Shown here piece after piece: positions 1 through 7,406 of a DNA stretch of 15,891 nucleotides (positions are counted from its first letter, which is position 1; every line of letters begins with the position of its first letter). This DNA comes from an uncultured Porphyromonadaceae bacterium. Its GTDB lineage: Bacteria; Bacteroidota; Bacteroidia; Bacteroidales; Muribaculaceae. Location of the stretch: positions 1 to 15,891 of the forward strand of contig CAMWRB010000013.1 in assembly GCA_947176545.1 (NCBI GenBank), read 5' to 3'. The notes under the pieces were generated by a model. It was not told the origin of the DNA and made no database searches. It worked only from the letters and a program-made list of their open reading frames with translations. Position numbers and translations under genes: made by a program.

Positions 1-2
1 CT

Positions 3-839
3 ATAGGCAAGGTCAAGAACGGTCGTCGCGCAAAGAATTTCGTATATCGCGTACATGACAAACCCGACACGGAGAAAATCACCAACTTCTCCCAGATAGC
101 GTCACGATTCGGCTACAAGATAAATCCCGAGGGAACGGCCCGACAGGTGAACAAGAGTCTAAACCGTATGCTCAAGGATGTAAAAGGAAAAGGGGAGGAG
201 AACATGCTCTCCATTCTGGCTATCCGTTCTATGGCAAAGGCGGTGTATACACCCGACAATGTCGGTCACTACGGTCTGGCGATGGAGTATTATACTCACT
301 TCACGTCGCCCATACGGCGTTATCCGGATATGATGGTTCATCGTCTTCTGGCCAAGTATGCCGATGGAGGACGCAGTGCCGACAAACTGAAACTCATCGA
401 GGAGTGCAAGCACTCCAGCGATATGGAGCAATTGGCGGCAAACGCCGAGCGCGCATCGATACGTTACAAGCAGGTAGAGTATATGAAGGACAGACTCGGT
501 CAGATATATGACGGCGTCATATCGGGTGTCACCGAGTGGGGTTTCTATGTGGAGCTGGACGACAATATGTGTGAAGGGCTCGTGCCGGTTCGTGACCTCA
601 ATGATGACTTCTACGAATTTGACGAGAAAAACTTCTGTCTCATAGGTCGCAATACGCATACCCGCTACACACTCGGAGACCGGGTCAAGGTACAGGTGGC
701 TCGTGCGGACCTCGACCGCAAGCAGCTCGACTTCGCCCTCATCACCGACAAGGGCAATCCGAACAAGCCCCGTCGTGAGCGCAACAAGAGTCATGGTCGT
801 AACACGGCCCGACAGTCCGGCAAGCATAAGAAGAGATAA
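3..839 (+). CDS. rnr: Ribonuclease R, 3' part (gene begins before the window)
   Basis: This is a 3'-to-5' exoribonuclease that degrades structured RNA in the cytoplasm. The frame is open from base 3, so the 5' end lies outside the window; 278 residues are visible. The beginning reads like the middle of the RNB catalytic domain. The RNB signature follows at 288-350 (YYTHFTSPIRRYPDMMVHRL). An S1 RNA-binding domain covers about 495-750 and includes GVISGVTEWGFYVEL and GLVPV. The protein ends in a basic Lys/Arg-rich tail (about 750-836), as is usual for RNase R and helps it bind structured RNA. The catalytic Asp cluster lies upstream and cannot be checked. The family call is firm. RNase II is unlikely because of the basic tail after S1. 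A GTG at 147 could be mistaken for the start, but homology-like sequence continues upstream of it. Confidence 0.95.
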   Translation: MGKVKNGRRAKNFVYRVHDKPDTEKITNFSQIASRFGYKINPEGTARQVNKSLNRMLKDVKGKGEENMLSILAIRSMAKAVYTPDNVGHYGLAMEYYTHFTSPIRRYPDMMVHRLLAKYADGGRSADKLKLIEECKHSSDMEQLAANAERASIRYKQVEYMKDRLGQIYDGVISGVTEWGFYVELDDNMCEGLVPVRDLNDDFYEFDEKNFCLIGRNTHTRYTLGDRVKVQVARADLDRKQLDFALITDKGNPNKPRRERNKSHGRNTARQSGKHKKR

Positions 840-840
840 G

Positions 841-860
841 AAGCTGAATTCAGAGCTTTT
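841..860 (+). terminator. Weak hairpin just after RNase R
   Basis: Arms AAGCT (841-845) and AGCTT (854-858) enclose an 8-base loop, followed by TTGATATTTT. The stem is only 5 bp and the T-run is interrupted, so this is at best a weak terminator. A competing self-complementary CTGAATTCAG lies inside it. Confidence 0.25.
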
Positions 861-905
861 GATATTTTAAGTCCAAACCACTACAGCCTATATATATAAG
901 AATTT

Positions 906-3221
906 ATGAAAAGAGGAGAAAAATCGTTCCGTCTGCTTGTGGCAGCTGCAGCTGTCGCCACTGCAGCAATTCCGGCCGCTGCCGACAGAGCTGATGAAAG
1001 TCCGGTGTATGTGGCCACTCAGGCCTACCGCTGGCAGGGGGATACACTCTATCAGGACCAATTCAAGGCGTGGGCCGTCAGCCCGTATGAAATAAAGTCC
1101 ACATATCATGGCCGGCCGGGATATTTCATGCCCGTCGAGCAGGTATGGAGGCGCAAGAATAATCTTGAGGCATATCCTGTATTCCATACTGACAACAAAC
1201 TCCTGCAGGCGGTCTACAATATGGGTCTCGACGAGATGGTCAATGCCGTGGAACCCGACACGACACTGCGTACCGGCAAGGAGTGGGCCGGTGTGTGGAC
1301 ACGCGATGTCTCCTATTCAATCATCCTCTCGATGGCTGCGTTACAGCCCGAGGCCTCAATGATAAGCCTCATGAAGAAAGTCAATGCCGAGGGTCAAATC
1401 ATTCAGGACACCGGCAGCGGAGGCGCCTGGCCCGTCTCTACCGACCGAATGATATGGACACTCGCCGCCTGGGAACTGTACAAGGTCACAGGTAGCCGTC
1501 AGTGGCTCGAACAGGTATTTCCGATAGTGGAGCGCAGTCTGGCCAAGGATGAGGCGACAATCTATTCGGAACGCGGACTCGTCAAGGGGGAGACCTCCTT
1601 CATAGACTGGCGCGAACAGAGTTACCCCCGTTGGATGCAGACCGCCGACATCTCGCAGAGTGAGGCGATGAATACCAACGTCCTGTACTGTGCCGCTCTG
1701 CGTGCGGCCTCCGACATGGCTTATCTGCTGGGTAAAAAGATTCTCGGAGCCGAATATGCCGAAAAGGCTGACACACTCGCATTGAACATCGAGAAAACTT
1801 TTGATGTTCCCGGTCAGGATTACTGGGGTATGTACACATATGGTGTGGACAATAAGATACTGAATCCGCGTGCCGAGACTCTCGGTGAGTCATTGGCCAT
1901 TCTCTATGATGTCGCCTCACCCGAACGTCAGCGACGTATCTCACAGGGTACACCAGTCACACCCTTCGGACCGGCGATTTTCTTTCCGCAGATAGCTGAT
2001 ATCCCCAACTATCATAATAATGCTCTATGGCCGTTTGTCGCCTCATATTGGACTCTTGCACAGGCCAAGGCAGACAACGAGCAGGGAGTCTTGGAGGGTA
2101 TCGGCTCGGTAATTCGCCCGGCCGCACTCTTCGCCACCAATAAGGAGAACCTTAATCTCGACAACGGCGACTATTACACAGAGCTCAACTCATCCAACAT
2201 GCTGTGGAGTCTGTCGGGCAATCTCGCACTCACCAACCGCATACTCTTCGGCATAAACTATGACAAGGATGGTCTGCGCATAGAGCCTTTTGTGCCCAAG
2301 GCATTCGAGGGGGTGAACAGACTGGAGAATTTCCCGTATCGTGACGGTCGTCTCGACATCACCGTTGAGGGATACGGAGCCAAGGTGGCCTCTATGACGC
2401 TTGACGGCAGACCGCTCAACCCCTCTGCTGTCATTCCCGCCAAAAAATTAAAAGGTGACCACACAATCGTTGTCAGGATGGACAATGAGCCGATTCCGGC
2501 GATGGCGGTCAATCATACATCTAATGTCAAAGCCCCGCTGACGCCAATCACATGGATGGAGAGCGTGGCTGACGGCGGTGAGGTCAAGACCTTGCTGCGT
2601 TGGAATCCCATCGAATATATAGCGTATTATAAGGTGTTGCGCGACGGAGAGGTCGTGGCCGAAACCCGTGAGACGTCATGGGACGCTACGGCTCCGGGAG
2701 AGTGGCAGGTCATCGGTGTGAGCAGCGACGGTGTGGAGTCGTTCGCGTCTCAACCCCGTGACAATCGTCCTCTCATTATCGTGCAGGGGGATGCAGAGGT
2801 GACCGGCCTGTCATCTTCGGAGGTCAGCTACGAGCCGCAGGAAGCGCTCGCAGGCTATACCGGTTCCGGATTTGTCGAGACGGATATGACAACCGCTCCG
2901 GCAGTTTACGACGTCGATATTAGCGACCCCGGTGAATATATGCTTGTCATCCGTTATGCCAACGGCAACGGCCCGGTCAATACGGAGAACAAGGCAGCGA
3001 TACGTTCCGTGACAGTCGATGGCGTGGATGTCGGTACGATAGTGATGCCGACACGCGGTGTCGCCAACTGGAATGATTGGGGAGCGTCGAGCAGCGTCCG
3101 TGTGCCTATGAGCGAAGGACGACATCACATCGAGATTAGATATAATCCAGAGGACAGTAATATGAATCTTGCCACCAATCATGCCCTTATCGACCGTTTG
3201 GAACTGCGGAAATCCCGTTGA
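906..3221 (+). CDS. Secreted six-hairpin glycosidase with FN3-like and CBM-like domains
   Basis: This is a probable exported glycoside hydrolase of 771 residues. Residues 1-26 form a signal peptide (basic start, Ala-rich core, AAA before D27), with no lipobox Cys. Residues ~85-450 look like an (alpha/alpha)6 six-hairpin catalytic domain related to the GH63/GH78/GH15-like group. Conserved-looking aromatic and acidic stretches are WAGVWTRDVSYS (127-138), GGAWPVSTDRMIWTLAAWEL (172-191), FIDWREQSYPRW (232-243) and NYHNNALWPFVASYW (368-382). Residues ~451-526 resemble the beta-sandwich that caps such enzymes. Residues ~543-620 look FN3-like, and ~628-769 look like a CBM35/CBM6-type jelly roll ending in ALIDRLEL. 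The exact GH family, substrate and catalytic acids cannot be assigned from sequence alone. It stands alone, without susC/susD neighbours. The first ATG after the AT-rich leader gives an intact signal peptide, which supports this start. Confidence 0.8.
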   Translation: MKRGEKSFRLLVAAAAVATAAIPAAADRADESPVYVATQAYRWQGDTLYQDQFKAWAVSPYEIKSTYHGRPGYFMPVEQVWRRKNNLEAYPVFHTDNKLLQAVYNMGLDEMVNAVEPDTTLRTGKEWAGVWTRDVSYSIILSMAALQPEASMISLMKKVNAEGQIIQDTGSGGAWPVSTDRMIWTLAAWELYKVTGSRQWLEQVFPIVERSLAKDEATIYSERGLVKGETSFIDWREQSYPRWMQTADISQSEAMNTNVLYCAALRAASDMAYLLGKKILGAEYAEKADTLALNIEKTFDVPGQDYWGMYTYGVDNKILNPRAETLGESLAILYDVASPERQRRISQGTPVTPFGPAIFFPQIADIPNYHNNALWPFVASYWTLAQAKADNEQGVLEGIGSVIRPAALFATNKENLNLDNGDYYTELNSSNMLWSLSGNLALTNRILFGINYDKDGLRIEPFVPKAFEGVNRLENFPYRDGRLDITVEGYGAKVASMTLDGRPLNPSAVIPAKKLKGDHTIVVRMDNEPIPAMAVNHTSNVKAPLTPITWMESVADGGEVKTLLRWNPIEYIAYYKVLRDGEVVAETRETSWDATAPGEWQVIGVSSDGVESFASQPRDNRPLIIVQGDAEVTGLSSSEVSYEPQEALAGYTGSGFVETDMTTAPAVYDVDISDPGEYMLVIRYANGNGPVNTENKAAIRSVTVDGVDVGTIVMPTRGVANWNDWGASSSVRVPMSEGRHHIEIRYNPEDSNMNLATNHALIDRLELRKSR

Positions 3222-3245
3222 GCCGATTGATAAAGAATAGATGAT

Positions 3246-3282
3246 TCCCCCGCAATACCGGCCCGACCCGTATTGCGGGGGA
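3246..3282 (+). terminator. Hairpin after the glycosidase gene
   Basis: There is a 13-bp perfect inverted repeat (3246-3258 with 3270-3282, core CCCCCGCAATAC) around an 11-base loop, 24 bases after the stop codon. It is GC-rich and well placed to end the glycosidase transcript. The following bases (TTATGTCTG) are not a T-run, so termination may depend on the stem alone or on Rho, or the hairpin may protect the mRNA 3' end. Confidence 0.6.
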
Positions 3283-3316
3283 TTATGTCTGAAAGATGTT
3301 TCAGTGGAGATAAATT

Positions 3317-3391
3317 GATAAAAAAGTGGTGAAAAGTGCCGGATTTTTTATGAAAAATGAAAAAAAAGCAGAAAATCCACATTTTTTTATC
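3317..3391. repeat. AT-rich inverted repeat upstream of the SRP RNA promoter
   Basis: GATAAAAAAGTGG (3317-3329) is nearly the reverse complement of 3377-3391 (CCAC, A, TTTTTTTATC), with a one-base bulge and one extra T. A second inner pairing, GGATTTT with AAAATCC (3372-3378), overlaps the right arm, so two alternative folds are possible. The stretch is very A/T-rich with several A-tracts. It could be an UP-like element or bent DNA for the strong promoter that follows, or a weak terminator. Confidence 0.35.
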
Positions 3392-3399
3392 AAAAAATA

Positions 3400-3429
3400 T
3401 TGTGATGTAAAAAAGATTTTATAATTTTG
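3400..3429 (+). promoter_or_regulatory. Bacteroidetes-type promoter for the SRP RNA / tRNA-Thr unit
   Basis: TTG at 3400-3402 (-33 element), a spacer of exactly 19 bases, and TAATTTTG at 3422-3429 match the Bacteroidetes primary-sigma consensus TTTG-N19-TAnnTTTG. Transcription would start a few bases downstream, near 3434, where the closing helix of the SRP RNA begins. A-tracts lie directly upstream. Confidence 0.75.
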
Positions 3430-3431
3430 TG

Positions 3432-3530
3432 TCGGGTGAGTCCTGCACGACCAGCTCCCTTCGAATCCCCCAGGTCTTGACCGAAGCAAGGGTAGTAGGT
3501 TGAGCGGTGCGATGTAGTAAGCTCATCCAA
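3432..3530 (+). ncRNA. ffs: Small SRP RNA (4.5S-like)
   Basis: This is the RNA core of the signal recognition particle. It binds Ffh and steers nascent membrane proteins to FtsY. I identified it by fold and conserved tip. The closing helix pairs GGGTGAG (3434-3440) with CTCATCC (3522-3528). Further helices pair GCAC (3445-3448) with GTGC (3507-3510), GCTC (3454-3457) with GAGC (3502-3505), and CCT (3458-3460) with AGG (3497-3499). The Ffh-binding symmetric loop shows as CAGG (3471-3474) facing AGCA (3485-3488). GATGTAG (3511-3517) matches the same block in E. coli 4.5S RNA. The size of about 95-100 nt fits the short bacterial form without an Alu domain. The apical loop reads UUGACC rather than a GNRA tetraloop. 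The exact ends are estimates from the helix and promoter. Confidence 0.85.
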
Positions 3531-3532
3531 TC

Positions 3533-3606
3533 GCCTCTTTAGCTCAGTTGGCCAGAGCACGTGATTTGTAATCTCGGGGTCGTTGGTTCGAATCCGACAA
3601 GAGGCT
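3533..3606 (+). tRNA. tRNA-Thr (anticodon UGU)
   Basis: This is a complete cloverleaf. Acceptor GCCTCTT (3533-3539) pairs with AAGAGGC (3599-3605). The D-stem is GCTC/GAGC (3542-3545, 3555-3558). The anticodon loop TTTGTAA (3565-3571) has anticodon TGT at 3567-3569, which reads ACA. The T-arm is GTTGG/CCGAC around TTCGAAT (3582-3598), and the discriminator is T at 3606. CCA is not encoded (CTA follows). The anticodon stem CGTGA/TCTCG has a U-U mismatch at its middle pair. The gene begins a few bases after the SRP RNA and has no separate promoter, so the two are probably cut from one transcript. Confidence 0.95.
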
Positions 3607-3710
3607 CTACCAAGTTAGAATAATGCATCAATCATAGGGTAATTTTAGTAGGACAGAAAAGGAGTCGTTGAGACTCTAAGCGTTGAATGTTTTTCATAAT
3701 TTTGTTTTGG

Positions 3711-3742
3711 CGGCGTGTATGTGAATATATGCCGTTTTTTTT
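3711..3742 (+). terminator. Strong intrinsic terminator after tRNA-Thr
   Basis: CGGCGTGTAT (3711-3720) and ATATATGCCG (3725-3734) form a 10-bp stem with two G-U pairs, closed by a GTGA (GNRA) tetraloop. It is followed immediately by eight T (3735-3742). This is a textbook Rho-independent terminator. It should end the SRP RNA-tRNA transcript and insulate the acyltransferase operon downstream. Confidence 0.85.
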
Positions 3743-3784
3743 GTGCCTGCCTTCGGGCGGTTGATGTAGATTTTAGGGGCGTGG

Positions 3785-3817
3785 TTGGGGATATATGAAA
3801 AAAAATCTATATCTTTG
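3785..3817 (+). promoter_or_regulatory. Probable promoter of the acyltransferase-TPR-barrel operon
   Basis: TATCTTTG at 3810-3817 is an exact match to the Bacteroidetes -7 consensus TAnnTTTG. The best -33 candidate is TTG at 3785-3787, with a 22-base spacer, slightly longer than ideal. The box ends only 5 bases before the ATG at 3823, so transcription would start at or within a few bases of that codon. Confidence 0.6.
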
Positions 3818-3822
3818 TTATC

Positions 3823-4833
3823 ATGCAGTCAAAAGCAGTTAGTGTAGAGGAGGAGGTGGCATCAATCCCCGCGTCATCATCCGCAGACCATATCAAATCT
3901 GACATCATCGCCAAGGTGGCCCGCGAAGCCATCGAGGCCGAACTGACGCCGGATAAATTGTTGCGTACGTCCAACAAGGGTGAAAACCTGATATACATAA
4001 TAGATGCCCATACTTCGCCGTCGACCATGCGTGAGATTGGCCGGCTGCGCGAAATCGCATTCAGGGATGCCGGCGGAGGCACCGGGTTGGAGTGTGATAT
4101 AGATTCATACGACCTGATGGACCCTCCCTGCCGCCAGTTGATAGTCTGGGACCCGCATGCACGTGAGATTGTCGGAGGCTACCGCTTCATCTTAGGCAAG
4201 GATATCCGTATGACAGCCCCCGGTGTTCCGCGTATAGCTACCTCACACATGTTCCGGTTTTCTGAGAAGTTCATCAACGATTATCTTCCTCATACCATCG
4301 AGTTGGGACGCAGTTTTGTCGCTACCGGTTATCAAAGCCGCAAGGCGGGTACCAAGGGCCTCTATGCGCTTGACAATCTCTGGGACGGACTCGGCGCGCT
4401 GACCGTGCTCTATCCCGAAATAAAATATCTGTTCGGCAAGGTGACGATGTATCCCGCTTTCGGGGAGAAAGACCGCGACCTGATACTCGGTTTCATGCAC
4501 AAGTATTTCCATGACCCCGACAGGCTGGTCTGGCCGATTGAGCCGTTGCCGTGTCAGGCCGACAGCGAGGAGGTGAAGCATGTATTTGACGGAACCGACT
4601 TCCAGCAGGACTACAAGATATTGATACGCAAATTGCGCGAGCATGGCAAGACCATTCCGCCGTTGATAAATGCCTACATGGCATTGTCGCCGACGATGCG
4701 TGTCTTCGGTACGGCGGTCAATGATGAGTTCGGGGATGTCGAGGAGACCGGTATCTTTATGAACCTGAACGAAATCCGCCCCGAGAAAAAAGCTCGGCAC
4801 ATCTCAACTTTTCATAATAAGAATAAAGTATGA
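3823..4833 (+). CDS. GNAT-fold N-acyltransferase, GlsB/OlsB-like (lipid synthesis)
   Basis: This protein (336 residues, no signal peptide) resembles the PF13444-type acyltransferases once called hemolysins. Known members, OlsB and Bacteroides GlsB, move a 3-hydroxy-acyl chain from acyl-ACP to the amino group of ornithine or glycine to start ornithine or glycine lipids at the inner membrane. Visible blocks are STMREIGRLREIAFR (67-81), GGGTGLECDIDSYD (84-97), LIVWDPHAREIVGGYRF (106-122), HTIELGRSFV (157-166) and the C-terminal PPLINAYMALSPTM (279-292). Residues 1-50 are weakly structured and may be partly untranslated; GTG at 3856 is an alternative start preceded by GAGGAGGAG. The usual GlsA/OlsA O-acyltransferase partner is not next door. 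Instead the stop overlaps the start of the TPR gene (ATGA), implying coupled translation. Family is likely; the substrate amino acid is unknown. Confidence 0.75.
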   Translation: MQSKAVSVEEEVASIPASSSADHIKSDIIAKVAREAIEAELTPDKLLRTSNKGENLIYIIDAHTSPSTMREIGRLREIAFRDAGGGTGLECDIDSYDLMDPPCRQLIVWDPHAREIVGGYRFILGKDIRMTAPGVPRIATSHMFRFSEKFINDYLPHTIELGRSFVATGYQSRKAGTKGLYALDNLWDGLGALTVLYPEIKYLFGKVTMYPAFGEKDRDLILGFMHKYFHDPDRLVWPIEPLPCQADSEEVKHVFDGTDFQQDYKILIRKLREHGKTIPPLINAYMALSPTMRVFGTAVNDEFGDVEETGIFMNLNEIRPEKKARHISTFHNKNKV

Positions 4834-7406
4834 AACATATATTGCCGGTAGTGTTAGCAATAGGCGCGACGTTGTCGTCATCAGCATCGCTCCCCGGAGG
4901 TGACTTGTTGCTTAGCGCTGATGATGTCGGCTATCTGGCGCGTGGTCGGCGGATGCTTGAGTCGGCCAATTATGCCGGTACGATTGACCAGCTCGGCCGC
5001 ATCAGTACGGAAGCGGTACCCCTGTCTGCCGAACAGAGCGAGGAGTGGTTGTACCTTTTGGCCTCAGCATATTTCCACACAGGCGATACCCGTTGCGAGG
5101 AGATGCTCAATGCGTTTATAGACTCCTATCCGGCTTCGGCACGCGGTGTCGAGGCTACCCTCATGCTGGGTGACTTCTATCTGTATGCTCATAAATATCC
5201 GGAAGCTCTGGAGATATATAACCGACTGCCGTTGAATGCTCTGGGTGGCCCGATGGGCGATAAATACACGTATCGGCGCGCATTGGCGATGGTCAAATGC
5301 GGATATTATGACGAGGCGCGCCCGTTGTTCCGTGCGCTGAGTTCAAAGAGCGAATATGCCAACGCCGCCACTTACTATGATGCCTATATCGACTATGTTC
5401 AGGGACGTTCTGCCGAAGCGTTGCGCAAGTTTGAGCGTGTACACCCTGACTCGGACGGCATCTGTCCGCAATATTACATCTGTCAGCTGATATTCGGTGC
5501 CGGTGAATGGCAAAACACCATTCAGTCCGGTGAACGTTTGCTGTCGGAGAATGCTGACAGCGATATCATACCGGGCACACAGCGGGTCATAGGTCTGAGC
5601 TACTACGAATTGGGTGATTATGCCAAGGCTCGTCCCTATCTGGAGGAATATGTGCGCGCGGCCGGCGACAGTGCGGCTGATGACGCAAAGTATGCTTTGG
5701 GAGCATGCCTGTACGAGGCCGGCCGGTATGATGAGGCCCAGAGTCTCTTCTCATCTCTGACCGACCTGCGCGATGCCATCGCACAGGGTTCATATCTATA
5801 TCTCGGTCAGATAGCAGCCGCTCAGGGAAATCCCTCGTCGGCGACCATCAACTTCGAGAAAGCGTACCGTATGAATTTCGACCCCAAAGTGGCCGAAACA
5901 GCACTCTATAATTATGTAGGCGCGAGGATGCGCGGTGGCAATGTCCCGTTTGACAATTCTATGGACCTGCTGCAGCAATTTGCAGCTTTATATCCCGATT
6001 CGGAATATTCTCCGGCGGTAGATAAGACGTTGGCGGAATTTTACTACAGCCGCGGCGAGTATGATAAAGCTTTGGAGAGTATCAACCGGATACGTCGTCC
6101 CGATGCGTCGGCTCTGGCCGTTCGTGCCTTAGTGCTGTATGGTGCCGGCACATCGGCGGTGACCCGTGGTGAATACAGGAGGGGTGCCGAATTGCTCGAT
6201 GAGTGTGTGCGCATTGCCGGTAGCAATAGCGACCTGGCGGCTCAGGCATATATGTGGCTTGGTGACGCACGTTACGGACTGGAACAGTACACGGCGTCCG
6301 GCAACGCATACAGCAGCGCGCTGAAGGCCGGTCTGACAGACAGGACGCGCTCGTTGGCCCGCTATGACCTGGGATATGCCTTGCTGATGCAGAATAAATT
6401 CAGTGCCGCAGCCCGCGAATTTGAGGAGGTCGTGCAGGCGCGCACCACATCGCGCTTACCCGAAGATATAATCACGGATGCACGTCTGCGGCTCGCTGAC
6501 TGCAAATATTATCTGGGGGATTACAGCGGTGCGCTCTCCATGTTTCAGACTCTGAAAGGGGAGGGCCGGAGTGCCGACTACACCACCTTGCGACAGGCAC
6601 AGATTATCGGCGTGCGCGGTGACATAAGCGGCAAGATTAAGTTACTTGAGGATTTTGAGCGGCAGTATCCCGACTCACGCTGGATGTCGGAGGCTCTCGA
6701 AGAACTTGCAGAGACATATACGGCCGAGTCCCGGCATGACAAGGCTGCCGGGGTGTACGAGCGTCTTGTGACCCGGTATCCCGAGCGTGAGACCGGACGC
6801 CGTCTGGGTGAGACATATTATCAGCTTGGCAGTCAACTGCTCAGTCAGGGCGACCGCAAGGGTGCGCTCGAAGCGTTCCGTAAACTTGAGAAGACCGGCA
6901 CAGCCGAACTCGTGGCCGAGGCATATGTAGGCATCATGCGTTCTACAGACAACGCTGATGAACAATTGCGTTACGCACGTATGGCCAAGCGTTCCGGTGG
7001 ACTCGACACGGAGAGTGTCGAGGAGGCGACATACATCGAGGCCAAAGCTCTGCTTGATTCCCACAGCGGCTACGCTCGTGCCGAGGGTGAGGAAATCCTG
7101 CGCGGTCTGGCTCTCAATCCTCAGACTCTCAACGGCTCCAAAGCAGCGGTGGCATTAGGAGAGTATCTGCTTGCCTCCGGTCATGTCACCGAGGCTATCG
7201 ACAATATGGAAGAGTTTACCACCTCCGGGTCGCCTCACAATTATTGGGTGGCACGCGCATTTATCGTACTCTCCGATGCATATGAGAAGGCCGGTAAACC
7301 ATATCTGGCTCTTGAATATCTCGAGAGTCTGCAAGAGAACTATCCGGGTCGTGAACTCGATATCCACGACATGATAACCAAACGTATCAAACGACTGAGG
7401 AAATGA
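4830..7406 (+). CDS. Large exported TPR-repeat protein
   Basis: The protein has 858 residues. Residues 1-19 look like a signal peptide (MKHILPVVLAIGATLSSSAS) with no lipobox Cys, so the protein should be periplasmic or attached to the outer membrane by a partner. The remainder is an alpha-solenoid of many tetratricopeptide-type repeats with typical G-x-Y-x-x-A spacing: GDYAKARPYLEEYV (~267-280), AGRYDEAQSLFSSL (~297-310), RGEYDKALESINRI (~404-417), LGDYSGALSMFQTL (~562-575) and GDRKGALEAFRKLE (~672-685). Several repeats contain YPDS or YPGR turns, as in BamD/CpoB-like proteins. The gene overlaps the acyltransferase upstream and the barrel downstream by four bases each (ATGA). I infer a scaffold role for envelope assembly or export with the barrel. 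No enzyme motif is visible, and repeats beyond the obvious ones cannot be counted by eye. Confidence 0.85.
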   Translation: MKHILPVVLAIGATLSSSASLPGGDLLLSADDVGYLARGRRMLESANYAGTIDQLGRISTEAVPLSAEQSEEWLYLLASAYFHTGDTRCEEMLNAFIDSYPASARGVEATLMLGDFYLYAHKYPEALEIYNRLPLNALGGPMGDKYTYRRALAMVKCGYYDEARPLFRALSSKSEYANAATYYDAYIDYVQGRSAEALRKFERVHPDSDGICPQYYICQLIFGAGEWQNTIQSGERLLSENADSDIIPGTQRVIGLSYYELGDYAKARPYLEEYVRAAGDSAADDAKYALGACLYEAGRYDEAQSLFSSLTDLRDAIAQGSYLYLGQIAAAQGNPSSATINFEKAYRMNFDPKVAETALYNYVGARMRGGNVPFDNSMDLLQQFAALYPDSEYSPAVDKTLAEFYYSRGEYDKALESINRIRRPDASALAVRALVLYGAGTSAVTRGEYRRGAELLDECVRIAGSNSDLAAQAYMWLGDARYGLEQYTASGNAYSSALKAGLTDRTRSLARYDLGYALLMQNKFSAAAREFEEVVQARTTSRLPEDIITDARLRLADCKYYLGDYSGALSMFQTLKGEGRSADYTTLRQAQIIGVRGDISGKIKLLEDFERQYPDSRWMSEALEELAETYTAESRHDKAAGVYERLVTRYPERETGRRLGETYYQLGSQLLSQGDRKGALEAFRKLEKTGTAELVAEAYVGIMRSTDNADEQLRYARMAKRSGGLDTESVEEATYIEAKALLDSHSGYARAEGEEILRGLALNPQTLNGSKAAVALGEYLLASGHVTEAIDNMEEFTTSGSPHNYWVARAFIVLSDAYEKAGKPYLALEYLESLQENYPGRELDIHDMITKRIKRLRK

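Noticed and set aside
159..827. Long minus-strand and other-frame open stretches opposite RNase R, the TPR gene, the barrel and others
   Set aside because: They mirror strongly supported plus-strand genes, are low in recognisable motifs and have implausible composition. They are shadows of codon bias.
3746..3761. UUCG-loop hairpin (CTGCC/GGCGG) upstream of the acyltransferase gene
   Set aside because: It is only 5 bp with one G-U pair, lies upstream of the best promoter so would not be in the mRNA, and is not followed by a T-run.
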